A DNA stretch of 20,423 nucleotides from CAZSDW01 sp964605705 (GCA_964605705.1 CAZSDW010000048.1:1-20423), one strand, 5' to 3'. Shown: positions 1 to 8,733, counted from the first letter of the stretch. Numbers and translations: made by a program. Notes: generated by a model not told the origin, from the letters alone.

Positions 1-20
1 CCGTCGATTATATTAATACC

Positions 21-36
21 GACCGACCAGTCGGTC
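21..36. promoter_or_regulatory. Palindromic operator, probable TetR autoregulation site
   Basis: The sequence GACCGAC-CA-GTCGGTC is a perfect inverted repeat with 7-base arms and a 2-base centre. It lies 22 bases before the start codon of a TetR-family gene. Palindromes of the GACCGAC/GTCGGTC kind are common operators for TetR/AcrR-type repressors. The position, just upstream of the ribosome binding site, suits repression of the gene's own promoter and of the three downstream genes. The promoter itself cannot be assigned because only 20 bases lie upstream. Confidence 0.7.
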
Positions 37-58
37 ATAGATAAAACAGGAGCAGAAA

Positions 59-697
59 ATGGCGCCAATGCAAAAAGATGAAGACAAACGCAGGCGCATC
101 ATTCAAGCCGCTATCAATGTCTTTGCGCACGACGGTCTCAGCAATGGGAAAATCGCCACTATCGCCCGCAAAGCCGGGATCGGTAAAGGCACGGTCTATG
201 AATATTTCAGCAGTAAAGAAGAGATATTCGCCGCCGTGTTCGAAGATTTTTTCGAGCAGATGATGAGCGGTTATGCCCAGCTGGGCGCCACCCCGCTGAA
301 CCCGGTCCAGAAAATCGAGATGATGCTCGACTATACATTCGACTATATCGACGAACACCTGAACAGTGAACATGGCTCGGAGTGGATGATTTTCCTCGAG
401 ATATTCCTGCAGGGATTTCGGGATGAATTCGAAGGTGGACAGAAACTCGCCTTTAGCAAAGTTCTGAGAGACCTGTACAATATGTTCAAACCCTTGATTG
501 ACGAGGGAATTCAGTCCGGCGTCTTTCAAAAACTGGATGCTGATCATGCAACGTTTATCCTGTTTGCAGCTCTGGACGGAATCGGATTACACTATTTTAT
601 TAACCGCAAAAACTACGATAAAGAAACACTTAAAACCGTCACAAAAAACATATTTTTGAATGGTCTGCTTAAATCCAATCCCATAAAAGGAACATAG
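59..697 (+). CDS. TetR/AcrR family transcriptional repressor
   Basis: A 212-residue DNA-binding regulator of usual family length. The TetR_N helix-turn-helix covers about residues 12-61, with the typical run GIGKGTVYEYFSSKEEIF at 40-57. The rest is a helical domain that should bind a ligand and mediate dimerisation; it is too variable to name a ligand. The ATG at 59 is chosen because AGGAG (48-52) sits 6 bases upstream; an ATG at 68 is the alternative. The stop codon is 1 base before the next gene, so the regulator is the first gene of an operon with a LolA-like protein, a beta-barrel and an RND transporter. By inference it senses a substrate or membrane stress linked to that transporter and represses the operon through the palindrome at 21-36. 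Confidence 0.92.
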   Translation: MAPMQKDEDKRRRIIQAAINVFAHDGLSNGKIATIARKAGIGKGTVYEYFSSKEEIFAAVFEDFFEQMMSGYAQLGATPLNPVQKIEMMLDYTFDYIDEHLNSEHGSEWMIFLEIFLQGFRDEFEGGQKLAFSKVLRDLYNMFKPLIDEGIQSGVFQKLDADHATFILFAALDGIGLHYFINRKNYDKETLKTVTKNIFLNGLLKSNPIKGT

Positions 698-698
698 T

Positions 699-1442
699 AT
701 GAAACGGACAACCCTCTTTCTGTTATTATTCATTTCCATGGCTTTCGCCGATGATCCCGACGGTCCCCAATTACTGCAAAAAATCATCGATCACATGAAT
801 CCCGAAAACGCTCAAGCCGTAATGGAACAGACGATTGTCACTTCCTCCGGTGAAAAGCGGACTTTCAAATACGACACATTCATGGGTAACCGGGGTGAAA
901 ATTCACTGATGCGTTATCTCGAGCCATCGAGAGTTAAGGGCAATGCCATGCTGATGACTGGTTTCTCGGACAATATCTGGATGTATAACCGGCGCACCAA
1001 TCGCGTCCGCAAATTGGCATCCAGCGCCAAGAACCAGAAATTTGAAGGCTCGGACTTCACCTATGAAGATATGGGCAGCGGCGACAGCTGGAAGGATGAT
1101 TTTACGCCTGTGTTACAGGGCATCAAGAAAATCGACGGCACAAAATGTTATGAACTGGAACTGCAGGCAAAAACCGATGACCTGTCCTACAGCAAGTTGG
1201 TCTGCCTTGTGCGGGTTTCCGATTTTTTTCCGATCCAGATCGACTATTATGATAAAACCAATGTTTTCATCAAATCCCTTTATCTTAAAGATATTCAGAC
1301 TATTGAAGGTATTCTGACACCCATGAATGTTGTCATGCATAATCATCTCGATAACACCGAAACCGTCATGAAATATCTTTCCATCACCTATAATGTGGAA
1401 TTTGACAAGAACTTCTTCACCGAACGGAATCTGAAAAAATAA
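699..1442 (+). CDS. Outer membrane lipoprotein-sorting protein (LolA-like fold), periplasmic
   Basis: A 247-residue exported protein. Residues 1-17 form a signal peptide with predicted cleavage after AFA. The mature part resembles the LolA-like outer membrane lipoprotein-sorting family (PF17131 type). Typical stretches are MRYLEPSRVKGNAMLM, the aromatic WMYNRRTNRVRKLA, and FTYEDMGSGD around residues 114-123. LolA-fold proteins are half-open beta barrels that carry lipid or acyl chains through the periplasm. Members of this family often sit next to MMPL/RND exporters, as here. The start ATG follows AAGG (687-690) with 8 bases between. It is unlikely to be housekeeping LolA, because it is encoded in a TetR-controlled transporter operon. 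The cargo is unknown; lipid, lipoprotein or another hydrophobic compound is possible. Confidence 0.82.
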   Translation: MKRTTLFLLLFISMAFADDPDGPQLLQKIIDHMNPENAQAVMEQTIVTSSGEKRTFKYDTFMGNRGENSLMRYLEPSRVKGNAMLMTGFSDNIWMYNRRTNRVRKLASSAKNQKFEGSDFTYEDMGSGDSWKDDFTPVLQGIKKIDGTKCYELELQAKTDDLSYSKLVCLVRVSDFFPIQIDYYDKTNVFIKSLYLKDIQTIEGILTPMNVVMHNHLDNTETVMKYLSITYNVEFDKNFFTERNLKK

Positions 1443-1465
1443 GATGCTAAATCAATGGAATATTT

Positions 1466-2629
1466 ATGAAAAAATTTATTCTAATGCTGCTGATCTCCAC
1501 CACCCTTTTTGCCGGGGTTGACTGGTTCGGCTATTATGAAGGTGAAGGCGACTGGGGTAAGACGCCGGATCTGAGCATTTACTACGGATATAACAAACTG
1601 CGCCTGGATATGGACAGCAGTCCTTCCGACAATATCCGGATCAGCGCCAACCTCATCTATAAACAGTTCAACGGTCAGACCAGCTTGAACTTCATGGACT
1701 TTATCCATCCGACCTATTACCCGGTCGTACCGGCGATGGATGGCTTGGGATTGGATACCATTTCCTATATGCCATACACACTTGTGGATACCATGTTCAT
1801 CGACAATATGTTTCTGGAATTTCATCACAAACTGTTTGACCTGACGCTGGGCAAGCAGCAGATTTCACCGGGCGTCGGCTACGCCTGGAATCCGACAGAC
1901 ATCTTTAATTTAAAAGACATAATGGACCCGACCTACGAAAATACCGGGATTTCTGCGATCAAATTATCAGTTTCCCTGGCGAGTAGAATCAACCTCACCG
2001 GGATTCTGCAGCCGAAACAATCCTGGGATGAAACCGTTCAGTATTATCAAATAAAAGCCGGAATCGGTCAATTCGATTTATCCGCTCTGTACTCCCGCAG
2101 TCAATTAATCCGAACGACGCTGTTCGGTGTATCGACCAATTCCCATGATCTTTACGGTTTCAATCTCGAGGGTGAACTGCTTGGCGTCGGCATTCGCAGC
2201 GAATTCGCCAGCCATCGCATCAGCTATAATAATGACAATTTGCAATATGAGTTCATTCTCGGCGCCGACTATACCTTTAAAAATTCTCTTTACCTACTTT
2301 CTGAATATTATCACAACGACCTGGGCTCCGGCGCTGAGCAGACCAGTTTCACGGATTATCTTGTCTATTATTCCGGGGAACGGAAAAGCATCAATCAAAA
2401 TTACCTGTTCACTTTTACCATGTACCCATTGGGTGATTTGCTGGATATCAGCGCATTCGCCATTATCAATCTCGACGATCAGAGCCTTGTCCTGGCGCCA
2501 CAACTGGTGTATCGCATCTTCCAGGATGTCGAAATCAGCCTGCTAGGCAGCGGGTTTATCGGTGAGGATACCGATGAATTCGGTTACCAGGAAATGGGCG
2601 CCCGCGTGCGCATCCGAGCCTATTTTTAA
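1466..2629 (+). CDS. Predicted outer-membrane beta-barrel protein of unknown cargo
   Basis: A 387-residue exported protein. The signal peptide is about residues 1-16 (MKKFILMLLISTTLFA). The mature chain is rich in alternating hydrophobic and polar stretches and in Tyr, Phe, Gly and Asn. It ends in the strand ARVRIRAYF with a terminal Phe, the classic signal for outer-membrane barrel assembly. Repeated segments such as LQYEFILGADYTFKNSLYLL look like antiparallel membrane strands. The family is not recognised with certainty; a porin-like or DUF1302-like barrel is the nearest impression. It lies 23 bases after the LolA-like gene and 23 bases before the RND gene, so all three probably act together. 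It could be the outer-membrane end of the export route or the acceptor of material carried by the LolA-like protein. Confidence 0.75.
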   Translation: MKKFILMLLISTTLFAGVDWFGYYEGEGDWGKTPDLSIYYGYNKLRLDMDSSPSDNIRISANLIYKQFNGQTSLNFMDFIHPTYYPVVPAMDGLGLDTISYMPYTLVDTMFIDNMFLEFHHKLFDLTLGKQQISPGVGYAWNPTDIFNLKDIMDPTYENTGISAIKLSVSLASRINLTGILQPKQSWDETVQYYQIKAGIGQFDLSALYSRSQLIRTTLFGVSTNSHDLYGFNLEGELLGVGIRSEFASHRISYNNDNLQYEFILGADYTFKNSLYLLSEYYHNDLGSGAEQTSFTDYLVYYSGERKSINQNYLFTFTMYPLGDLLDISAFAIINLDDQSLVLAPQLVYRIFQDVEISLLGSGFIGEDTDEFGYQEMGARVRIRAYF

Positions 2630-2652
2630 GCCAACTTATTACGGAGAATAAA

Positions 2653-5424
2653 ATGAGACAGAAATTACTGGAAAAACTCGGACGCCTGGCTGCCGAAAAA
2701 ACCTGGTGGATGCTGATCGGAATTATTATCGTCACCATCATTTTCGGTTTGCTTTCCGAAAATCTCGAAATGAGCATGAACCTCACAGATATCCTGCCGG
2801 AAAATGACCCGATGGTGGATGAGTTCAATTATATCTTCACTGAGTTCAACGGCGCTTCGACCATTTTTGTGGTCGTGGAGGGCGAAGCCGACAATATGAT
2901 CAACTTTGCCGAACACGTTTCGCCAATGATCCAAAAGATCGACGAGTGGATTCCTGCCTCAGCTTCTGCCGCAGTCCAGAGCGAACATCAATCAGCCATG
3001 AAAAAAGTCGCCGACGGGAAGATTGAATTCAGTGGTCATTATATCGACCGCGTAGATTACAAGCTGGAAGTGGACTTCATGAAAAACCACGGCTTGATGC
3101 TGGTCAAGCCAAAAGACCTGGTAAATATAAAGGAAGTTTTCACCGATCCCAATCTGCTGCCGTTTCTCAGAAATCTGAATAACAGCCTCGAAAAGGAATA
3201 TATTCAGTCCGAAGAAAAAATTTCCACGACGCAACGTGAACAAGCCGCCGTTCGCTATCTGGATGGTATTGAAAGCTGGGTTGATGAAATTTCAGCCGGA
3301 TTATATTCAGAAAATTATTCACCTCAATTTTCCGAAGCCGCTGCCAATGCAGTTTGCATTGGTTCGCCCTACACAATTTCTCCCGACCGTTCGATGCTGA
3401 TCATCATGGTGGAACCAACCTTTAACATTATGGAAATGGATTTCCTGCTGCCGGTGATCAACGGGATTGAAGAGTTGGTCAAGACTGAAGCAAAGGATTT
3501 CAACGTAACTACCGGGCTGGCAGGCGGAATGGCTCTCGGGCGAGATGAATATGTCTCCGCGATGGAAGATTCCATGCTGCTGACCATCCTGGCGCTGGTG
3601 GCAGTCCTGATTCTGTTCATCATTACATTTAAAATGCTCAGCGCGCCGCTGCTGGCAATCACCAACCTGATTATCGGGCTGGTCTGGGCGATGGGTATTT
3701 CATACCTGCTGGTCGGTACGCTGAATATGTTCACGGCAATGATGGCGGTGGTTCTGGTCGGGCTTGGCATCGACTTTTCGATTCATATTATCTCGGTGTA
3801 TTCTGAGTTGATCAATCAGGGTATCGATCCCAAAATTGCCATTATCGAAACCCTCAAAAAAGTCGGAACTGGCATCATTACCGGCGGCTTGACAACTGCT
3901 GCCGCCTTTTTGACTCTGATCATCGGGCGAAGCCGCGGAATCTCAGATTTCGGGCTGGTCTGCGGAATCGGGTTGATTGTTACGATGCTTGCAACACTGA
4001 TTACCCTTCCGACCATGCTGATGCTGCGTGAACGCTATCGCCAATGGCGTGGAAAAAGTATTAAAAATCCCCGAGACGTCTCCTATGCAGTTATTGGCAA
4101 TTTCAGCGAGAGTATTTTCAAGCGCTGGAAATTCTCGCTTATTACATTAATCCTGGTTACGATCGGCTTTGCGATTATGATTTCCCGGGTAACCATGGAT
4201 TATAATTACCTGAACATGGAACCGGAAGGTCTGGAGTCGATTATCCTGAATGATAAAGTCATTGAAAAGTTCAATTTCTCATCCGACGTGACCATGATGA
4301 CGGCAAAATCAGTGGAAGAGAATTATCAATTGACCGAAGCCGCCAAGGAAAAATCCAGTATCAGTTATGTGGAATCTATCAGCGATTATCTCCCAACCTT
4401 GACCGAACAAAAGGAACGTCAGGCAGGTGTCCAAAAAATTCACGACAGTATGGAAGAGGCAAAAATTCTCGGAAATATTTCAGAATTCGACTGGGATTTT
4501 TTCACCCAGGAACTCTGGCGACTGGAAATGAATATTATTGAAATCCAGGACCTCGCGTTTCAGGGCGGACAGGACCAGGTCGATGCAAAAGCCAGCCGGC
4601 TGGTGGGGAATCCGGACCATCCGGAACACGTGGGCAATCTCACTCAATTAATTGCAGACATAAACGAAAATGATCCCGATCTGGCAAGAATATCCAAACT
4701 CAACCGGGACTATGCCCAATCATATCGTCAAATTGTGTTGAATATGGCAGATACGTCGCTAATATCGCAAGCAATGCTTCCTCCCATGCTGAAAAATAAA
4801 TTTATCAGCGATAATGGTGATCGATACCTGATTACAATCTACCCTAAAGGGAATGTCTGGAGCATCGATTATCTTGAAGTGTTCACGAAAGAAGTCCTCG
4901 AAGTTTCCCCCAGTATATCAGGAACACCACCCATGTTTTACTACATGCTGAAAATCATCGGTGAAGATGGTCGGCGGGCATCGCTTTTAACCCTGACGGT
5001 CGTATTCATTTTACTCATTTTGGATTTTCGTTCAATTAAATACGCTATCTTTGCCATGCTGCCTCTGATTGTTGCACTTGTCTGGACAGTCGGATTCATG
5101 GGATTGACAAATATCCAGTTCACGTTACTGAATATCATGGCAATTCCACTAATCCTGGGAATTGGTATCGACGACGGCGTCCATGTACTGCACCGCTACC
5201 GGGTTGAAGGATTGAATTCGATGAAGGTGGTTTTCCGGTCAACCGGCAAAGCGATAATCATAACCTCGCTGACCACCATGCTGGCATTTGGTTCGCTGGC
5301 ATTTGCCACTTATCGGGGATTTGGAAGCTTGGGATTAGCCCTGTTTATTGGTGTCGGCATGTGTTTGATTGCCACCGTAACTATATTACCGGCGGTACTG
5401 GCAATTTCCGAAAAGAAGAAATAA
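2653..5424 (+). CDS. RND superfamily exporter, MMPL/HpnN type
   Basis: A 923-residue inner-membrane transporter with the duplicated RND plan. TM1 is at about 18-37, followed by a large periplasmic loop to about 305. TM2-6 occupy about 307-460, TM7 about 493-512, then a second loop to about 775 and TM8-12 at the C terminus. Each half carries the proton-relay signature in its fourth helix: GLGIDFSIHI with D374, and GIGIDDGVHVLHRY with D840/D841. This GIDxxxH pattern matches the COG1033/MMPL/HpnN branch, which moves lipids and other hydrophobic molecules, rather than AcrB-type pumps. The start follows GGAG (2643-2646). No membrane-fusion adaptor or TolC is nearby; a LolA-like protein and a barrel stand in their place. 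The substrate is unknown. Confidence 0.9.
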   Translation: MRQKLLEKLGRLAAEKTWWMLIGIIIVTIIFGLLSENLEMSMNLTDILPENDPMVDEFNYIFTEFNGASTIFVVVEGEADNMINFAEHVSPMIQKIDEWIPASASAAVQSEHQSAMKKVADGKIEFSGHYIDRVDYKLEVDFMKNHGLMLVKPKDLVNIKEVFTDPNLLPFLRNLNNSLEKEYIQSEEKISTTQREQAAVRYLDGIESWVDEISAGLYSENYSPQFSEAAANAVCIGSPYTISPDRSMLIIMVEPTFNIMEMDFLLPVINGIEELVKTEAKDFNVTTGLAGGMALGRDEYVSAMEDSMLLTILALVAVLILFIITFKMLSAPLLAITNLIIGLVWAMGISYLLVGTLNMFTAMMAVVLVGLGIDFSIHIISVYSELINQGIDPKIAIIETLKKVGTGIITGGLTTAAAFLTLIIGRSRGISDFGLVCGIGLIVTMLATLITLPTMLMLRERYRQWRGKSIKNPRDVSYAVIGNFSESIFKRWKFSLITLILVTIGFAIMISRVTMDYNYLNMEPEGLESIILNDKVIEKFNFSSDVTMMTAKSVEENYQLTEAAKEKSSISYVESISDYLPTLTEQKERQAGVQKIHDSMEEAKILGNISEFDWDFFTQELWRLEMNIIEIQDLAFQGGQDQVDAKASRLVGNPDHPEHVGNLTQLIADINENDPDLARISKLNRDYAQSYRQIVLNMADTSLISQAMLPPMLKNKFISDNGDRYLITIYPKGNVWSIDYLEVFTKEVLEVSPSISGTPPMFYYMLKIIGEDGRRASLLTLTVVFILLILDFRSIKYAIFAMLPLIVALVWTVGFMGLTNIQFTLLNIMAIPLILGIGIDDGVHVLHRYRVEGLNSMKVVFRSTGKAIIITSLTTMLAFGSLAFATYRGFGSLGLALFIGVGMCLIATVTILPAVLAISEKKK

Positions 5425-5447
5425 ATATCATCGGGTGAATGAAAAAA

Positions 5448-5476
5448 GGGCATCCCGACAAATCGGGATTGTGCCC
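5448..5476 (-). terminator. Intrinsic terminator for the minus-strand operon, possibly bidirectional
   Basis: TCCCGA (5453-5458) pairs with TCGGGA (5463-5468) around the loop CAAA. GGGCA (5448-5452) pairs with TGCCC (5472-5476), with TTG bulged at 5469-5471. Read on the minus strand, the stem is followed at once by six T (the A-run 5442-5447), so it is a classic rho-independent terminator for the TlpA-like gene. It may also stop plus-strand transcripts of the RND gene, since AT-rich sequence follows on that side. Confidence 0.72.
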
Positions 5477-5502
5477 CTACTCTTAATATATAAATTTTTT
5501 AT

Positions 5503-6024
5503 TTACAGATATTTCTCCACTTCAGCCATGAATATTTTTTCGGTGCGCGCACCAACCCATTTCTGCCGGATATTTCCATTCCGATCAATCAAGAAAGTCG
5601 TCGGAACGCCGCGGATTCCACCATATTTTTGGGTCAGATCCTGCAAAACCTTTTCATCGCCCGTCAAGACAGTGTAATTCATACCCCATTTTTCCACAAA
5701 CTGTCGGATATTTTCCGTGCTGCCGGAAGAGAGGGTTATCCCCACAATTTCCAGCCCATCTTTTTTATGCTGGTTGTACATCTTGATAAAATCCGGAATC
5801 TCAGCCTTACAAGGACCGCACCAGCTCGCCCAGAAATTCAACATGACAACTTTGCCTTCAAATTGTGTAAGCGTCACTTCTTCACCAACCAGGTTGATCA
5901 GTGAAAAACCGGGAGCCGGATTGCCGGATGATTCGACCTGTTCCGGCTTTTTCTGAGCGCAGGCAATACTCAAAAATATCATCAATACCAACAATACAAT
6001 AACTAAATAAGATTTTTTATTCAT
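5503..6024 (-). CDS. TlpA/ResA-like thioredoxin-fold thiol-disulfide oxidoreductase, membrane-anchored or periplasmic
   Basis: A 173-residue exported thioredoxin-fold protein of usual TlpA/ResA length. Residues 1-21 are a hydrophobic export signal. Cys22 in LSIAC could be a lipidation site, but the -3 residue is Ser, which is atypical, and ACA|Q would also suit ordinary signal peptidase. The active site is WCGPC with C69 and C72, and the cis-proline is P141 in GVPTTF. These proteins reduce disulfides in the periplasm, for example during cytochrome c maturation. The gene is last in the operon, 26 bases after dsbD, with a strong GGAGAAAGGA ribosome binding site. DsbD is therefore its likely electron donor. 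No cytochrome c or haem gene is in the window, so the final target is unknown. Confidence 0.9.
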   Translation of the reverse strand: MNKKSYLVIVLLVLMIFLSIACAQKKPEQVESSGNPAPGFSLINLVGEEVTLTQFEGKVVMLNFWASWCGPCKAEIPDFIKMYNQHKKDGLEIVGITLSSGSTENIRQFVEKWGMNYTVLTGDEKVLQDLTQKYGGIRGVPTTFLIDRNGNIRQKWVGARTEKIFMAEVEKYL

Positions 6025-6050
6025 TTATCAATTCCTTTCTCCGATTACAG

Positions 6051-7820
6051 CTAATTGGACAGTGTCTTGTTCATTTTGGATAAAAACAGTTCCGGTTTTT
6101 CGAATCCCAGTGTCCGCAGGGACGGAATTTCTTCACCCTCCCTATCGACAAACAGAATGCTTGGAACGCCCTTTATCGAAAACTTTTTCCTTAATTGAAT
6201 TACATCCGGTGATGATGCAGAAGTTAAATCCACCTTGAACAGCTGAAACTGATAACTGAGTTCAATGATTTCAGAATCGGTAAACGTCAGTTTATCCATT
6301 TCTTTGCAGGGAATGCACCAGTCCGCATAAAAATCAATAATTATCGGTTTCCCGGATTGGATTGCAGCAGTGTAAAGTTCCTCCTGATAAGGTTGCCAGC
6401 TCATCGCATCCGCTGGAGTGCTCGCCGGTTTCAGAAACCAGGTACCCAGAACAATCGTTACGATCGCCACAATTTTTTTAAAAACCAGAAATCCTCCGGC
6501 TTGGTTTCCGGATTTATTGAATAACAAAAGATAAATACCGGACCCTGTCATATAAAGCGGAAACAGGTACGCATAAATCTTTTCAGGAATCAACGGATGG
6601 ACAAAATAGATTGCCATGCCGACCAGGATCAATCCAAAAATAATTCGGACACCCACCATCCATTCGCCCGACCGCGGCAGGCTGTCAATCTTGCTTGAAA
6701 AGAATGCCAGAAATATAAATGGCAATCCCAGCCCCATCGACAGTGTAAAAAACATACTGAATCCCATGAACGGATTACCTGTCGATGCCACATAGGTCAA
6801 CAATCCGATCACAAAGGGACCAATACAGGGCGCTGCGACGATTCCCATCGTTAATCCCATGACCAATGCGCCTAAGTATCCGGTTCGGCTGCCGCCGCCC
6901 ATATTCATCAAAAAAGAGGGTACGCCAAACTCATAAACGCCAAACATGCTCAATGAAAGCGCTATCAAAATTCCGGCGATAGCTATCAACACAATCGGAT
7001 TGGTCATGAATGATCCCAATAGTCCACCGGTCAGCGCTGCTAATGTACCCAGCGCTGAGTTGACAATTGCGATTCCCAGTACATACAAAATTGCCAGCGA
7101 CAGGCGCCTGCCCGATTTCCCGGCAGTCTGACCGCCAAAATAGCTCATCGTAATTGGGATCAGCGGATAAACACAGGGCGTCAGATTTAAGCCCAATCCA
7201 CCCAGAAAAATGAGTAGAAATGTAATGACAATCCCCTTCCGCGCAAATGAATCCTTAACGTCAAAAGTATCGGATGAGGTTTCAGCCATTTCCTTGACAA
7301 TCCCGGAAAAATAGGATTCGTTCTGAAACGTCAGTGGCTCCGAATCAGCCAGGATTGGCACCGTTATTTCAAAAGCAGCTTCTGCCGGTGCCAAGCAGAC
7401 CTGGTCATTGCAGCCCTGATAAAACAGAGTGCCGGAGATTATCACCGGATCAGAATATTTTTTATTAATAAGACCGGTGACAACAATAGTGATTTTACCC
7501 TCGTAAACTGCCAGTGCTTCATCGTAAAAAGCAAAGGTTATCATTTCGTGAGACGGATAGTGAATATTCTCTATTTGATATTCATCAGTATCCGGAATCC
7601 GTAAGGCGGTGGCAATCGAAAATTCATCCACTGGCTTGGAAGAATTGATATGCCAGGGCTCTTTCAGCTGAACAACCACAGCTGCCTGGAATTCACCGCC
7701 ACTGTAGATCCCGTTGGTAGAGAGAAATGTCTCGATTTCCAGAATATTTACAGCAGCCTGAACGGGCAATATAGCCAACAGTAATGTCGCCAATAATAAA
7801 ACAAAAAATCTTTTATTCAT
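6051..7820 (-). CDS. dsbD: Thiol:disulfide interchange protein DsbD, three-domain form
   Basis: A 589-residue inner-membrane electron carrier, full length compared with the E. coli type. The signal peptide is residues 1-22. The periplasmic alpha domain holds the cysteine pair C137/C142 (YQGCNDQVC). The membrane domain, about 196-460, contains LNLTPCVYPL with C216 and APCIGPF with C332. The C-terminal thioredoxin domain has DWCIPC (C502/C505) and the cis-proline P553. All six redox cysteines are present. The protein passes electrons from cytoplasmic thioredoxin to periplasmic partners, and the TlpA-like gene just downstream is the obvious partner. The gene starts 13 bases after the patatin stop codon. 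It most likely feeds reductive pathways such as disulfide repair or cytochrome c assembly. Confidence 0.95.
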   Translation of the reverse strand: MNKRFFVLLLATLLLAILPVQAAVNILEIETFLSTNGIYSGGEFQAAVVVQLKEPWHINSSKPVDEFSIATALRIPDTDEYQIENIHYPSHEMITFAFYDEALAVYEGKITIVVTGLINKKYSDPVIISGTLFYQGCNDQVCLAPAEAAFEITVPILADSEPLTFQNESYFSGIVKEMAETSSDTFDVKDSFARKGIVITFLLIFLGGLGLNLTPCVYPLIPITMSYFGGQTAGKSGRRLSLAILYVLGIAIVNSALGTLAALTGGLLGSFMTNPIVLIAIAGILIALSLSMFGVYEFGVPSFLMNMGGGSRTGYLGALVMGLTMGIVAAPCIGPFVIGLLTYVASTGNPFMGFSMFFTLSMGLGLPFIFLAFFSSKIDSLPRSGEWMVGVRIIFGLILVGMAIYFVHPLIPEKIYAYLFPLYMTGSGIYLLLFNKSGNQAGGFLVFKKIVAIVTIVLGTWFLKPASTPADAMSWQPYQEELYTAAIQSGKPIIIDFYADWCIPCKEMDKLTFTDSEIIELSYQFQLFKVDLTSASSPDVIQLRKKFSIKGVPSILFVDREGEEIPSLRTLGFEKPELFLSKMNKTLSN

Positions 7821-7833
7821 AACTCATCCGTTT

Positions 7834-8733
7834 TCAGCTAAATAGTCTTTTGAAAATAGAGTCCTTCTTTTTTAAAATGTTACGAATCTGAGTCAGTTTT
7901 TCCCGGGTTTCGACAATACCGGAATGAATAAACTCTTCATAATGCTGAAATTCACTCCAGTGGGCGTTGTGAATCTGGGGATGCAGTTGAATATCGGCTG
8001 TCAGCAGTTGCAATCTGGATAGCAGTTTACCCCGAACCTGATCCGCCCGGGAAATAATATCGATCACATGCGGAGTTTCCATTGGACTGAGATGATTCGC
8101 ATCGACACTGACACCAATGACTATATCAGCACCCATTGTCCGGGCTTCCTCTACCGGAATCGGCGCCGTTACACCACCATCGGTCAGGTATCGCCCATCC
8201 CATTGATGCGGTGAAAAAAAACCGGGGATACTGGAGCTGATTGTCACTGCTCTCCGAATATCACCCTCCTGAAATACAATCGTATCACCGGAATTGAGAT
8301 CGGTCGCGGCACAGGCAAAAGGAATCCGGGCATCTTCAATATTACCCGCATCGAGCAGAAGATTCACCGCTTCCGAGAGACGCTCGGTTTTGATGATGCC
8401 GGTCCGCGATTGCGCGATATTGACCACAATTCTCTGTTTGACATCCTTGACCAGCTGGTTTAAAAACGACGGATTCTGGTCGTTTTTAGGTGCGACAAAT
8501 TTCAAGCCGAGGGATTCATAGTCACGGCTCATGAAAAAAGATTTAAGGCGCTCAATCACCTGGTTAATATCGGGATGCTGAGCATACATGGCTCCGATGA
8601 GGGAGCCCATCGAGGTACCGGTGATAATATCAATCGGTATCTGTTCTTCTTCGAGAACTTTCAGGACTCCGATATGCGCCAGACCTCTGGCACCACCACC
8701 GCCTAACGCCAGTGCGATTTTTTGCTTTTTCAT
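7834..8733 (-). CDS. Patatin-like phospholipase / NTE-type esterase (RssA family)
   Basis: A 299-residue cytoplasmic serine hydrolase of the bacterial patatin family. The oxyanion motif GGGGARG is at 11-17, the nucleophile Ser41 lies in GTSMG (39-43), and the catalytic Asp185 lies in DGG (185-187). All parts of the Ser-Asp dyad are present. The family hydrolyses acyl esters of phospholipids or lysophospholipids. There is no signal peptide or barrel domain, so it resembles RssA/YchK rather than the secreted or autotransporter patatins. It begins 3 bases after the cyclophilin stop codon and has no clear Shine-Dalgarno sequence, so it probably depends on translational coupling. Its true substrate cannot be told from the sequence. 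Confidence 0.92.
   Translation of the reverse strand: MKKQKIALALGGGGARGLAHIGVLKVLEEEQIPIDIITGTSMGSLIGAMYAQHPDINQVIERLKSFFMSRDYESLGLKFVAPKNDQNPSFLNQLVKDVKQRIVVNIAQSRTGIIKTERLSEAVNLLLDAGNIEDARIPFACAATDLNSGDTIVFQEGDIRRAVTISSSIPGFFSPHQWDGRYLTDGGVTAPIPVEEARTMGADIVIGVSVDANHLSPMETPHVIDIISRADQVRGKLLSRLQLLTADIQLHPQIHNAHWSEFQHYEEFIHSGIVETREKLTQIRNILKKKDSIFKRLFS

Noticed and set aside
35..547. 170-codon open frame on the minus strand opposite the TetR gene
   Set aside because: It mirrors the clear TetR coding sequence and has no family features.
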